A DNA stretch of 64,000 nt. It comes from Gordonia rhizosphera NBRC 16068 (GTDB lineage Bacteria > Actinomycetota > Actinomycetes > Mycobacteriales > Mycobacteriaceae). The DNA lies in contig NZ_BAHC01000028.1 of the NCBI RefSeq assembly GCF_000298195.1, positions 1 through 64,000 on the forward strand. The letters are read 5' to 3'. Position numbers and translations under genes: made by a program. A model generated the notes under the pieces. It saw only the letters and a list, made by a program, of their open reading frames with translations, did not search any database and was not told the DNA's origin. The stretch's first letter is position 1. Each line of letters starts with the position of its first letter. Shown piece by piece: positions 8,646 through 17,439 of this stretch.

Positions 8646-8691
8646 GATGGGTCCTTTCGGTTGGATGGGGGTCGTGCGGTGGACGGAGGGG

Positions 8692-9060
8692 TCAGGCGAG
8701 GTGGGCGACCGCTTCGATCTCGACGGTCGCGCCGTAGGGCAGCGCGGCGACCTCGACGAAGGAGCGGGCGGGGCGCGGAGTGTCGAAGACCTTCTCGTAG
8801 TGGCGGTTGGCCGCGTCCCGCAGGGACACGTCGGTGACGAAGTAGGTGGTCTTCACGACGTCGGCCAGCGCCATGCCGATCGTGGCGAGTCGTTCGGAAA
8901 GCCGGGCGATCGCGGCGTCGAGCGCGGGTTCCACACCCTCGACGGCGCGGCCGTGTTGGTCGACCGAGAGTGCCCCGGAGACGAAGCCGAAGCCGGCGAC
9001 CGCGTAGGCGGGGCTGTAGGGGTGCGCGGACACCTGCGCGGTGTCGGTGGGTGCTGACAT
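8692..9060 (-). CDS. RidA/YjgF-family enamine-imine deaminase
   Basis: This 122-aa protein matches the RidA fold length. It has the internal GALSVDQHG segment and the characteristic PARSFVEVAALPYGATVEIEA end, which retains the Arg that binds the substrate carboxylate. General RidA proteins hydrolyse 2-aminoacrylate. Specialised members act as 2-aminomuconate deaminases in aminophenol/aminobenzoate meta-cleavage. Lying 41 bp after a gene for a semialdehyde-type aldehyde dehydrogenase, the specialised role is attractive and would imply a nitrogen-bearing aromatic substrate; this is inference. Confidence 0.9.
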   Translation of the reverse strand: MSAPTDTAQVSAHPYSPAYAVAGFGFVSGALSVDQHGRAVEGVEPALDAAIARLSERLATIGMALADVVKTTYFVTDVSLRDAANRHYEKVFDTPRPARSFVEVAALPYGATVEIEAVAHLA

Positions 9061-9101
9061 TGAGGGGATTCCTTTCGTCCGTGATGGTTTCGGGGCAGCC
9101 G

Positions 9102-10640
9102 CTAGTGGGCGGCGCCCCAGGCGAGGGGTGCGTCGCTGCGGTCGAGGTAGATGCTCTTCTGCTCGCTGTACTGGCGGACCGCGTCGCGTCCCTTCTCCGT
9201 GCCGAGCCCGCTGTCGCGGAGGCCGGTGAAGGGGGTGGAGATGGAGAACTGCTTGTAGGTGTTGACCCAGACGGTGCCGGCGTCGACGGCCTCGCCGACG
9301 CGCAGGGCGCGGCGGTAGTCCTCGGTCCAGATGCCGCAGGCGAGTCCGTACACGGTGTCGTTGGCCTGGGCGATGACGTCGGCCTCGTCGTCGAAGGGGA
9401 TCACCACGGCGACCGGGCCGAACACCTCCTGCTGACAGATGGTGTCGGAGTTGGTGACCGCGCTGAGGATGGTCGGCGGGTAGTAGCTGCCGCCGGCGAG
9501 CCTCGGATCGTCGGGAATGGCTCCGCCACAGAGGACCTCGGCACCGTCGGCGACCGCGGCGTCGACCATCGCGGCGACGGAGTCCCGGTGGGTCCGCGAG
9601 ATCATCGGTGCGACGTCGGTGGCGGGGTCGGTGCCGACCCCCAGCCGCAGCCGACGGGCGCGGGCCACCAGTTCGGTGGTGAACGAGTCGATGATGCTGC
9701 GCTGCACGAAGATCCGCGATCCCGCGATGCAGCTCTGCCCGCTGGAGGAGAAGATGCCGAACAGCACGCCCTGCAGGGCACGTTCGATGTCAGCGTCGTC
9801 GAACACGATCGTCGGCGATTTGCCACCGAGTTCGAGGGTGATCGGCATCAGCTTGTCGGCGGCCAGATGGGCCAGGTGGCGGCCCGTCGAGGTCCCGCCG
9901 GTAAAGCTGACCTTCGCGACCAGCGGATGCCGGACCAGGGCCTCGCCGACGGTGCGTCCCGGGCCCGGCAATACCGACAGCACGCCGCGTGGGAGGCCGG
10001 CGTCCTCACAGAGCCGCGCGAGCAGGAGGGTGACCCAGGGCGCCCACACCGGCGGCTTGCTGACCACCGCGTTTCCCGCGGCCAGCGCCGGTGCCAGCTT
10101 CTGCGCGTCGGAGGCGATCGGCGAGTTCCACGGCGTGATCGCCCCGACGACCCCCATGGGTCGGTGTGTGGCCAGCGTCATCCAGGGACCGCGGGGCGTG
10201 GTCAGCCCGCCGTCCATGGTCTCCAGGGCGGCCGCCATGTAGCGAAACGTGTTGGCTGCGCTTGCGGCCAGCGCCCGGGTCTCGGTCAGGGTCTTGCCGG
10301 TGTCGAGTGTCTGTAGCGCCGCGATGCGGTCGCGGGCACCGTCGATCGCGTTGCCGATCCGATGCAGGACCGCGGCCCGCTCGTGCGGCAGCATCGTCGC
10401 CCACCCGCTCGTGTTGGCGGCCGACAATCCCTCGCGTACCGCGGTGTCGACGGTGTCGGCGGTCGCGCCGTGGAGGGTGGCGAAGACGCGTCCGGTGGCG
10501 GGGTCGATGGACTCGATGAGCCCGCCGGTGCCGATCTCCCACCGTCCGGCGACGTGGATACGGTCGGCGAGATCTCGCGTGGTGTCGATACCGGCGGCGG
10601 AGAGGTCCGCGATTTCTGGGGTACTCGCGACGAGCGACAT
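9102..10640 (-). CDS. NAD(P)-dependent aldehyde dehydrogenase
   Basis: This 512-aa ALDH-superfamily enzyme carries N172 (TPWN), the general base E270 (LELGGKSP), the SFTGGTSTG cofactor loop, and the catalytic C304 in SSGQSCIAGSR. It oxidises an aldehyde to an acid, and members of this subgroup include betaine, hydroxymuconic semialdehyde and aminomuconic semialdehyde dehydrogenases. It is the first gene of the operon, downstream of the apparent MarR-box promoter. A ring-cleavage semialdehyde is a reasonable substrate, but sequence alone does not settle it. Confidence 0.93.
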   Translation of the reverse strand: MSLVASTPEIADLSAAGIDTTRDLADRIHVAGRWEIGTGGLIESIDPATGRVFATLHGATADTVDTAVREGLSAANTSGWATMLPHERAAVLHRIGNAIDGARDRIAALQTLDTGKTLTETRALAASAANTFRYMAAALETMDGGLTTPRGPWMTLATHRPMGVVGAITPWNSPIASDAQKLAPALAAGNAVVSKPPVWAPWVTLLLARLCEDAGLPRGVLSVLPGPGRTVGEALVRHPLVAKVSFTGGTSTGRHLAHLAADKLMPITLELGGKSPTIVFDDADIERALQGVLFGIFSSSGQSCIAGSRIFVQRSIIDSFTTELVARARRLRLGVGTDPATDVAPMISRTHRDSVAAMVDAAVADGAEVLCGGAIPDDPRLAGGSYYPPTILSAVTNSDTICQQEVFGPVAVVIPFDDEADVIAQANDTVYGLACGIWTEDYRRALRVGEAVDAGTVWVNTYKQFSISTPFTGLRDSGLGTEKGRDAVRQYSEQKSIYLDRSDAPLAWGAAH

Positions 10641-10693
10641 ACATCTGTCCGTTCGGGAGGCTGTTCGGGGATTGTCTGCGCTGAGGGATATAT

Positions 10694-10737
10694 CTTTGCG
10701 CTAAGACAGTTCTAAAGCCTTAGCGCTAAGACGTCAA
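10694..10737 (-). promoter_or_regulatory. Operon promoter with two MarR-type palindromic boxes
   Basis: Reading toward the aldehyde dehydrogenase there is a -35-like TTGACG (10732-10737 on the complement), a 17-bp spacer, and TAGAAC (10709-10714). The perfect palindrome CTTAGCGCTAAG (10719-10730) fills the spacer. A second copy with one change, CTTTGCGCTAAG (10694-10705), lies just past the -10. The copies are 25 bp apart, so they face the same side of the helix only roughly. A repressor bound here would block polymerase. The likely binder is the MarR protein encoded at 10861-11400. Confidence 0.6.
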
Positions 10738-10860
10738 GGGCGGAAACCGCTGGACAGACGTTTGTAACGGCCGATTTACATCGTCGAAATCGAAGAGATG
10801 CAGGTCACACAGGGTGTGGTGGCGGTCACGGCCGCCGGAAGATTCTTTCGGATTCCGCCG

Positions 10861-11400
10861 TCAGCCGGCAGTGATCGGGTCCGATTCGCCCGGATCGAGG
10901 CCGTCGCCGAGGACCGCCGATCGCGCCGAGCGCTCGAGCTGACCGAGCAGACCCGCGAGTTCCGCGGCGTCGTCGTCCGACAGTCCGTCGAGCATCAGGC
11001 GCAGTTTTGCGAAGTGTTCGTCGGCCACCCGATCCACCAGGGCCGCGCCCTCGGGCGTCAGATCGACGTAGACCACCCGGGCGTCGTGCGGGTCCTTGGA
11101 TCGCCGGACCAGCCCGGCATCCTCGAGTCGCTTCACGCGCAGCGAGAGCCCGCCCGTGGTGACCAGGGTCTGCTCCGCGAGCTGACCGGCCGTCAATCGG
11201 TGATCCGGCACGGCGCGTCGCAGACAGGCGAGTACGTCGAAGCCCGCCTCGCTGATGTCGTACTCGTCGAAGGTGGTCGCGATGCGCGCCTTGTAGACGA
11301 GGAAGCTGCGATGGAGCCGGCCGAAGACCTTCAGGGCCGAGACGTCCAGTTCGGGTCGGGCGACCGCCCAGTGCGCCACGATGACATCGACTCCATCCAT
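10861..11400 (-). CDS. MarR-family transcriptional regulator
   Basis: This 179-aa protein starts MDGVDVIVAHWAV. Its winged helix covers roughly residues 50-125: the recognition segment LTAGQLAEQTLVTTGGLSLRVKRLEDAGLVRR is followed by the wing DPHDARVVYVDLTPEG. MarR proteins are usually ligand-responsive repressors of neighbouring catabolic or efflux genes. It is transcribed in the same direction as the catabolic operon, 220 bp upstream of its first gene, and probably controls it. The longer frame to 11655 has no supporting start signal. Confidence 0.9.
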   Translation of the reverse strand: MDGVDVIVAHWAVARPELDVSALKVFGRLHRSFLVYKARIATTFDEYDISEAGFDVLACLRRAVPDHRLTAGQLAEQTLVTTGGLSLRVKRLEDAGLVRRSKDPHDARVVYVDLTPEGAALVDRVADEHFAKLRLMLDGLSDDDAAELAGLLGQLERSARSAVLGDGLDPGESDPITAG

Positions 11401-11581
11401 GATTGGTTGAGAGTACCCACCGAGGCGCTCAGCACCGGATACCGCCGGTCGGACACGCCAGCGAATCGTTGCCGGCCCCTCGAAGCCAAACCCTCCGCGA
11501 AGACTGTTCTCCAGTGCGGTCGATCGCATGTGTGTGGCGGATCCCCCGCGCGGCGCGCATATCGCGCCGGATCCTGAGACG

Positions 11582-13744
11582 ATGCATGTCGTGACGAGCG
11601 AAGCAGGCGCGCGCGAGCATCTGGAGGGATTGGCCCGACGCTGCGGCGTCGCCACGAGCTATGTGGGATGGGATCAGCTCGACCACGAGGTCGGTTCGGA
11701 AACGATTGTCGCGGTGCTCGGTTCGCTCGGCATCGCGGCCGCCACCCCGGACGAGATCGCCGCCGCCCACGCCGACCTCGACGACGAGCCCTGGCGGCGG
11801 ATGCTGCCGCCGGTGACCGTGGCGACCGAGGGGTCGCGGGCGACGTTCGCCGCGCACGTTCCGCATTGGAACCCGGTGCACGTCTGGATCGTGACCGAAC
11901 AGGGACAGACCGTCCATCCTGACCAGTGCGACGTCTGGGTGGACCCGCGCGAGGTCGACGGTGTGCTCGTCGGGCGCGCGACCTTCGAGGTGCCCGCCGG
12001 CCTCGCGCCGGGCTATCACCGTCTGCACGCGCTCGATCCCGTCACCGAGAAGACCTCGCAGCGCCCCCTCATCGTGACACCGCGGCGTCTGTCCACCGCC
12101 GACACACTCCTCGGCGAGCAGCGGTGGGGGCTGGCGGTGCAGCTCTACTCGGTGCGCTCCGCGCGGTCGTGGGGGGTCGGTGACTTCGCCGACCTCGCTG
12201 ACATCTGCGAGGTGGCCGCGAGCAGTTTCGGGGCGGACTTCGTCCAGGTCAATCCGCTGCACGCGGCGCAGCCGCAGGCACCGATAGAGGCATCCCCGTA
12301 TCTGCCGGTGACCCGACGGTTCGTCAACCCGCTCTACATCCGGATCGCCGACATCCCGGAGGCGTCCGACCTGGACAAACGTACCCGCAAGTGGCTGAAG
12401 GGGGTCGAACGCGACTTCTTCGACGAGAACGTGTCGGCGGAGAAGATCAAGCGCAACAAGGCGTTTCGCGCCAAGATGTCGATTCTGGAGCTGCTGCACC
12501 GGCAACCGCGGTCAGACGAACGGGACTTCGCATTCCGGTCGTTTCGGCGCCGCGAGGGCAAGGGGTTGCGCCGGTTCGCGACGTGGTGCGCGCTCGCCGA
12601 ACGCTACGGCCCGGATAGTCCGAAATGGTCGGATCAGTTGCAGGACAAGGACTTCGTCCGCAGGAAGCGGCGCGAGCTGGCCGACCGGGTCGACTTCTAT
12701 ATGTGGCTGCAGTGGATCTGCGACCAGCAACTCGCCGCGGCCCAGCGCGCGGCCCTCGCGGCGGGGATGGACATCGGGATCATCGCCGATCTCGCGGTCG
12801 GCGTTGCCCGGCACAGCGCCGACGCGTGGATGCTCGGCGATGTCCTGGCCTCCGGCGCCACCGTCGGTGCGCCGCCGGACGGATTCAACCAGCAGGGTCA
12901 GGGCTGGGACCAGCCGCCGTGGCATCCCCGCCGGCTCGCCGAGGCCGGGTACGGCCCGTATCGCGACATGCTCCGCACGGTGCTGCGTCATGCGGGTGGT
13001 CTGCGGGTCGACCACATTCTCGGCTTGTTCCGTCTGTGGTGGATCCCGGATGGTAAGGGCCCGGCCGACGGCACGTATGTCCACTACGACCATGACGCGC
13101 TCATCGGCATCCTCGCGCTGGAGGCCGAACGTGCCGGCGCAGTCGTGATCGGCGAGGATCTCGGTGTCTTCGAACCTCACGTGCAGGAGGCGCTGGCCGA
13201 GCGGGGCATCCTCGGTACCTCGATCCTGTGGTTCGAGCACGGACCGTATGCGCCGATTCCGCCCGAGTCCTACCGCGAGCTGTGCCTGACCTCGGTGACG
13301 ACGCACGACCTGCCGCCGACGGTGGGCTACCTCGCGGGCGATCACATCGAGCTGCGGTCGAGGCTGGGTCTGTTGGAGACCGGTGAGGACGCCGAACGAG
13401 CCCGCGACACCCGAGACCGCGACGCGATCCTGGGCATGGCGCGGCAACGGGGCCTGCTGTCGGAGGGCACCGAGCTGACCGACGCGCGGACCGTCGAGGC
13501 GCTCTACCGGCTGATCGCGGCCAGCCCGTCGGTACTGCTCGGCGTGGCCCTTGTCGACGCGGTGGGGGAGAGGCGCATCCAGAACCAGCCCGGCACCAAC
13601 GCGAAGCAGTACCCGAACTGGTGTATTCCGCTCGCCGACCCGGACGGTGAGGTGGTGCTGGTGGAGGACCTCGCCAGCAACTCCCGGTTCGCCGAGCTGG
13701 TCGCGGCCCTCAACGACGCCGGAATCGGGCGCGACTGGGACTGA
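11582..13744 (+). CDS. malQ: 4-alpha-glucanotransferase (amylomaltase, GH77)
   Basis: This protein of about 720 aa transfers alpha-1,4-glucan segments between maltodextrins in glycogen and maltose metabolism. GH77 landmarks are the nucleophile Asp in GLRVDHILGLFRLWWIP, the acid/base Glu in VIGEDLGV and the Asp in TTHDLPPTVGYL. The long N-terminal domain is the actinobacterial/E. coli MalQ form. I prefer the ATG at 11582; an earlier in-frame ATG at 11528 and a GTG at 11591 are alternatives. Its 3' end overlaps the convergent MFS gene by 35 bp. Confidence 0.93.
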   Translation: MHVVTSEAGAREHLEGLARRCGVATSYVGWDQLDHEVGSETIVAVLGSLGIAAATPDEIAAAHADLDDEPWRRMLPPVTVATEGSRATFAAHVPHWNPVHVWIVTEQGQTVHPDQCDVWVDPREVDGVLVGRATFEVPAGLAPGYHRLHALDPVTEKTSQRPLIVTPRRLSTADTLLGEQRWGLAVQLYSVRSARSWGVGDFADLADICEVAASSFGADFVQVNPLHAAQPQAPIEASPYLPVTRRFVNPLYIRIADIPEASDLDKRTRKWLKGVERDFFDENVSAEKIKRNKAFRAKMSILELLHRQPRSDERDFAFRSFRRREGKGLRRFATWCALAERYGPDSPKWSDQLQDKDFVRRKRRELADRVDFYMWLQWICDQQLAAAQRAALAAGMDIGIIADLAVGVARHSADAWMLGDVLASGATVGAPPDGFNQQGQGWDQPPWHPRRLAEAGYGPYRDMLRTVLRHAGGLRVDHILGLFRLWWIPDGKGPADGTYVHYDHDALIGILALEAERAGAVVIGEDLGVFEPHVQEALAERGILGTSILWFEHGPYAPIPPESYRELCLTSVTTHDLPPTVGYLAGDHIELRSRLGLLETGEDAERARDTRDRDAILGMARQRGLLSEGTELTDARTVEALYRLIAASPSVLLGVALVDAVGERRIQNQPGTNAKQYPNWCIPLADPDGEVVLVEDLASNSRFAELVAALNDAGIGRDWD

Positions 13745-14960
13745 CCGCGACCACCGACAGCGCCAGCGCGATCAACGCGAGCACCCCGACCACGACGTCG
13801 AACACGATCCCCGACGTGCGCAGCCCCCACTGGGCGGCCGCGATGCCCTCGCCGACGATGGGGATCGAGATCGCGACGTAGGCGACCACGAAATAGCTCG
13901 AGGTGACCTCGGCCCGCCGGTCGGCGGGGCTGGCGGCGACCACCGCGGCGAGTCCCTTGCTGAACGAGAGACCCTGTCCGATGCCGCAGACGACGGCGCC
14001 GACGAGGAGCAACACGAAGGACGCGGCGAGTAGCCCACCGATCAGCACGCCCACACCCGCGACGAGGATCGCGCACCCGACGATGAGGGACAGCTCGGTG
14101 GGCAGCCGACGGCCGACGATCTGCGTCACCGCCGACGACAGGAACAGCACCGACACCAGAATTCCCGCCAGCGCATGGCTGGAGATGCCGAGGATCTGCG
14201 ACACGAACGAGGGCGTGACGCCGGTGAACGTGCCCATCACCGCGAAACCCGCGAAGGCCGCGATCGACGCCCGCAGGAAGACGGCCCGGACTTCGGGCGG
14301 CACCGACAGCCGCTGCACCGTCAGACGCGCGCCCCGTCGAACCGCGACGGGCTCGGTGATCGCCCAGATCCCGGCCATCGCCGCGGCCAGCAGCACCAGA
14401 TCCACCGCGAACGGCACCCGCAGGGGCGCCGCGACGAACTCGGCGAGCAGCCCGGCGATCAGCGGACCGAGTCCGAGCCCGCCGATGTTGGCGGCGGTCG
14501 CGATGGCGGGCGCCCGATGACGCCAACCGCGGGGTGCGAGTTCGATGACCGCGGCGGTGGCCGCGCCGGCGTAGATACCGGCGGACAGTCCGGACAGGAC
14601 CCGCCCGATCATGAGCTGCCACACCGGACCGGCGGTGAGGAACACGACCGCGCTGGCCGTCGAGAGTGCGGCGCCGGCCAGCAACAACGGCCGACGGCCG
14701 ACGATATCCGACCACCGTCCGAACAACACGAGCGCAGCGATCACCCCGGCGGCGTAGACCCCGAAGATCACCGTGGTGGTGGTGACACCGAAGCCCAGCT
14801 CGTCGGAGTAGATCGCATAGAGCGGCGTCGGGAGAGTGGTGCCGAGCATGACCACCGTGAACGCGAACACCACCGAGGCGAAGGCGCGGCCGCTCGAACC
14901 GATCGGCGTGGTGGCGGGAGATGCGACCTGAGCTGACGGCGCGGAGTGGTTCGACGGCAT
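13710..14960 (-). CDS. MFS transporter (drug/metabolite efflux type)
   Basis: The protein has about 416 aa with some 12 hydrophobic segments. The motif-A loop is GRWSDIVGRRPLLL, and SGLSAGIYAGAATAAVIELAP follows in helices 4-5, typical of DHA1-type exporters. The start is uncertain: in-frame ATGs occur at 15044, 14978 and 14960, and none has a strong Shine-Dalgarno. The first helix begins near SSGRAFASVVFAF, so all are compatible. The gene is divergent from the ATP-grasp gene at 15061 and overlaps malQ convergently by 35 bp. The substrate is unknown. Confidence 0.88.
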   Translation of the reverse strand: MPSNHSAPSAQVASPATTPIGSSGRAFASVVFAFTVVMLGTTLPTPLYAIYSDELGFGVTTTTVIFGVYAAGVIAALVLFGRWSDIVGRRPLLLAGAALSTASAVVFLTAGPVWQLMIGRVLSGLSAGIYAGAATAAVIELAPRGWRHRAPAIATAANIGGLGLGPLIAGLLAEFVAAPLRVPFAVDLVLLAAAMAGIWAITEPVAVRRGARLTVQRLSVPPEVRAVFLRASIAAFAGFAVMGTFTGVTPSFVSQILGISSHALAGILVSVLFLSSAVTQIVGRRLPTELSLIVGCAILVAGVGVLIGGLLAASFVLLLVGAVVCGIGQGLSFSKGLAAVVAASPADRRAEVTSSYFVVAYVAISIPIVGEGIAAAQWGLRTSGIVFDVVVGVLALIALALSVVAVSPSRARFRRR

Positions 14961-15060
14961 ACCCAAGCGCAGCGTCATCGCCGGCGCATGTATTCCTCGG
15001 GACGGGTATCCGTCCGGGCCGTGTCGGTGTGACGTCGGCATCATCGATTAGGGTCGGACG

Positions 15061-16257
15061 GTGCCAGAGCCAAGCGCACCGCCCCGCATCCTCGTGACGA
15101 CGTCGCGGATGCCCTTCGCCGTCGACGAGATCCACAAACTGGGCGTCACCGGTCACGACGTGACCGCCGCCGACACGTTCGCCGCGTCGCCGGGCAGCCA
15201 TTCCCGCGGTGCCCGCCGTTCGGTGGTGGTGCCCGCCCCCACCCAGCAGACCGAGGCGTTCATCGACGCCGTCATCGACGTCATCGACCGCCACGACATC
15301 ACCTGGCTGTTGCCGATGTTCGAGGAGGTCTTCTACCTCGCGGCCCATCGCGACCGGTTGATGGCGGCTCGCGATGACCTGGAACTGTTCTTCCCGCCCT
15401 TCGAAACCCTCGCCCGGGTGCACGACAAGGTGACCTTCGCCGACCTGTGTGCCACTCTCGGGCTGCCCGTCGCCGAGTCCGTCACGGCGACGTCGACCGC
15501 CGAGCTGCAGGCGGCGATCGGTCGGTGGGATCGTTGGTTCGCCCGGGCCGCCTACGGGCGGGGCGGCCTCGACATCGTCAGCAACGCCGGACCGCTGGCC
15601 GCCGAGACCGACATCGGTGACGCCCATCCGACACCACAGGCGCCCTGGATGGTGCAGGAATACCTGACCGGCGTCGACCGGTGCAGCTGGAGCGTCGTCC
15701 AGCACGGCGAGGTGGTCTTGCACTCCTGCTACGAGCACCCGCTGTCCATCGACGACCGGGGCGGCATCGTGTTCGAGTCCGTGGCGTCGCCGGAGTCGTT
15801 GGCGGCGACCCAGACCATCGCGCGGCACCTGAACTGGCACGGCCAGATCAGCATCGACTACCTGGTCACCGAGGACGGAACCCATCACATGGTCGAGTGC
15901 AACCCACGCCCGACCGCCGGCTGCACCGTTGCCACCGCCGACGAGTTCGCGACCGCGCTCTTCGAACCGGGCGGCCTCGTCGTCGTCCCGCCCGGCCGTA
16001 AGAAGGCGATCCGGGCCGCGGTGCTGCGCGACGTCCTCAAACACCCGACCCGTCTCCTGCGAGACCTCAGTGTCGCCCTCGGTGCCGGTGGCGTCTACGA
16101 ACAGGCCGGCGATATCCTGCCGCTGATCTACTCCGCGTTGTCGTTGCAGCACGTGCAGCAGTACCGCAAGGCGATCGGGCTGGACCGCAACACCCGCGAA
16201 GAGCTGTTGGCGACGCAGTTCTTCGACGTGTCGTGGGACGGTTCGCCGATCGGTTGA
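15061..16257 (+). CDS. ATP-grasp domain ligase of unknown substrate
   Basis: This 398-aa protein starts at a GTG with TAGGGT 6 nt upstream (15049-15054), suggesting a leaderless mRNA. The N-terminal region resembles a preATP-grasp Rossmann domain (ILVTTSRMPFAVDEIHKLG). The central part has the grasp elements WMVQEYLTGVDRCSWSVV and the Mg/ATP-binding end MVECNPRPTAG. Proteins of this kind join a carboxylate to an amine or thiol through an acyl phosphate. There is no pathway gene beside it to indicate the substrate. It is divergent from the MFS exporter, so a made-and-exported small molecule is conceivable, though unproven. Confidence 0.82.
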   Translation: MPEPSAPPRILVTTSRMPFAVDEIHKLGVTGHDVTAADTFAASPGSHSRGARRSVVVPAPTQQTEAFIDAVIDVIDRHDITWLLPMFEEVFYLAAHRDRLMAARDDLELFFPPFETLARVHDKVTFADLCATLGLPVAESVTATSTAELQAAIGRWDRWFARAAYGRGGLDIVSNAGPLAAETDIGDAHPTPQAPWMVQEYLTGVDRCSWSVVQHGEVVLHSCYEHPLSIDDRGGIVFESVASPESLAATQTIARHLNWHGQISIDYLVTEDGTHHMVECNPRPTAGCTVATADEFATALFEPGGLVVVPPGRKKAIRAAVLRDVLKHPTRLLRDLSVALGAGGVYEQAGDILPLIYSALSLQHVQQYRKAIGLDRNTREELLATQFFDVSWDGSPIG

Positions 16258-16319
16258 TCGGCTCCCGAGATCGCACGGGTATCAACTCCTGACACCGCCT
16301 CGGCCCATATCCTGGAGCC

Positions 16320-17348
16320 ATGCGCGCATGGGCGGTGACGCGGCCCGGTCCGATCGAGGACCGGCCGCTCGAGTTCGTAGAGAAACCGACACCCGAGCCG
16401 GCCGAGGGTGAACTCCTCGTCCGGGTCCTGGCCTGCGGTGTCTGCCGGACCGACCTGCATGTGTGCGAGGGCGACCTCCCGGTGCACCGTGACCATGTCA
16501 CCCCGGGGCACGAGGTGGTCGGGGAGGTCGCGGCGCTCGGCGCCGGCGCGGAGGGCTTCGCGGTCGGTGATCGGGTGGGGGTGGCCTGGCTGCGCAGCAC
16601 CGACGGGACCTGTGCCTATTGTCGGCGCGGCGCCGAGAACCTTTGCCCCGCATCGTCGTACACGGGCTGGGACGTCGACGGTGGCTACGCCGAGTTCACC
16701 ACGGTGCCCGCCGCCTTCGCCTACCGGCTGCCCGACGACATCGATACCGTGACCGCGGCGCCGTTGCTGTGTGCGGGCATCATCGGTTATCGCGCGCTCA
16801 AGCGGGCCTGCCACACCGACGGCACGTCCGGATCGGGGTTCACCGTCCCCGAGCGTCTGGGTCTGTACGGTTTCGGCGGCAGCGCGCACCTGTGCGCCCA
16901 GATCGCCATCGCCCTGGGCTCCCGCGTCCATGTGTTGACCCGTGGTGAGCAGGCTCGCGAGCTGGCGTTGTCGCTGGGTGCGGCGTCGGCGGGCGGCGCC
17001 TACGACAGCCCGCCCGAACCGCTGGACGCCGCGATCAGCTTCGCACCCGTCGGCGAATTGGTGCCGGTCGCGATGCGGGCGCTCGACCGGGGCGGGATCC
17101 TGTCCATCGCCGGCATCCACGTGACCGACATCGGGCCGCTCGACTACGAACGGGAACTGTTCTACGAGAAGGAGATCCGGTCGGTCACCGCGAACACCCG
17201 CGACGACGGGCGGGAGTTCCTGGAGCTGGCCGCCCGCCACGGTGTGCGGTCGACGACCCATCCGTATCCGTTGTCGTCGGCGGCGCAGGCGCTGGCCGAC
17301 CTCAAGGCGGGCCGCTTCGACGGCGCCGCGGTCCTCGTTCCCGACTAG
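16320..17348 (+). CDS. Zinc-dependent alcohol dehydrogenase (MDR superfamily)
   Basis: This 342-aa protein has catalytic zinc ligands C42 (CGVCRTDLH) and H64-E65 (PGHEVVGEV). The structural-zinc loop reads [15 protein letters not shown], which shows only three of the usual four cysteines. The nucleotide-binding stretch [15 protein letters not shown] departs from the usual GxGGxG. It oxidises alcohols or reduces aldehydes with NAD(P). TATCCT (16308-16313) lies 6 nt before the ATG, so a leaderless transcript is likely. It stands alone, convergent with the SRAP gene. Confidence 0.9.
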   Translation: MRAWAVTRPGPIEDRPLEFVEKPTPEPAEGELLVRVLACGVCRTDLHVCEGDLPVHRDHVTPGHEVVGEVAALGAGAEGFAVGDRVGVAWLRSTDGTCAYCRRGAENLCPASSYTGWDVDGGYAEFTTVPAAFAYRLPDDIDTVTAAPLLCAGIIGYRALKRACHTDGTSGSGFTVPERLGLYGFGGSAHLCAQIAIALGSRVHVLTRGEQARELALSLGAASAGGAYDSPPEPLDAAISFAPVGELVPVAMRALDRGGILSIAGIHVTDIGPLDYERELFYEKEIRSVTANTRDDGREFLELAARHGVRSTTHPYPLSSAAQALADLKAGRFDGAAVLVPD

Positions 17349-17355
17349 CCTGACA

Positions 17356-17425
17356 GTTCGTCCGCCAGTTCTCTCAAGACCCTCCGAAAGCAGAAAGGGG
17401 ACGAACGGGGAACTGGGGGACGAAC
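17356..17425. terminator. Long inverted repeat between convergent genes
   Basis: GTTCGTCCGCCAGTTC (17356-17371) and GAACTGGGGGACGAAC (17410-17425) can pair over 16 bp with one mismatch across a 38-nt loop. It sits between the 3' ends of the alcohol dehydrogenase and the SRAP gene. No T-tract follows, so termination is only inferred from position. A GGGGACGAACGGG-like direct repeat is embedded in the right arm. Confidence 0.4.
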
Positions 17426-17439
17426 GGGTGAGGAGATGG

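Noticed and set aside
1-11400. Mobile element carrying the catabolic operon
   Set aside because: No transposase, integrase, terminal repeat or tRNA boundary is visible, and base composition looks like the rest of the window.
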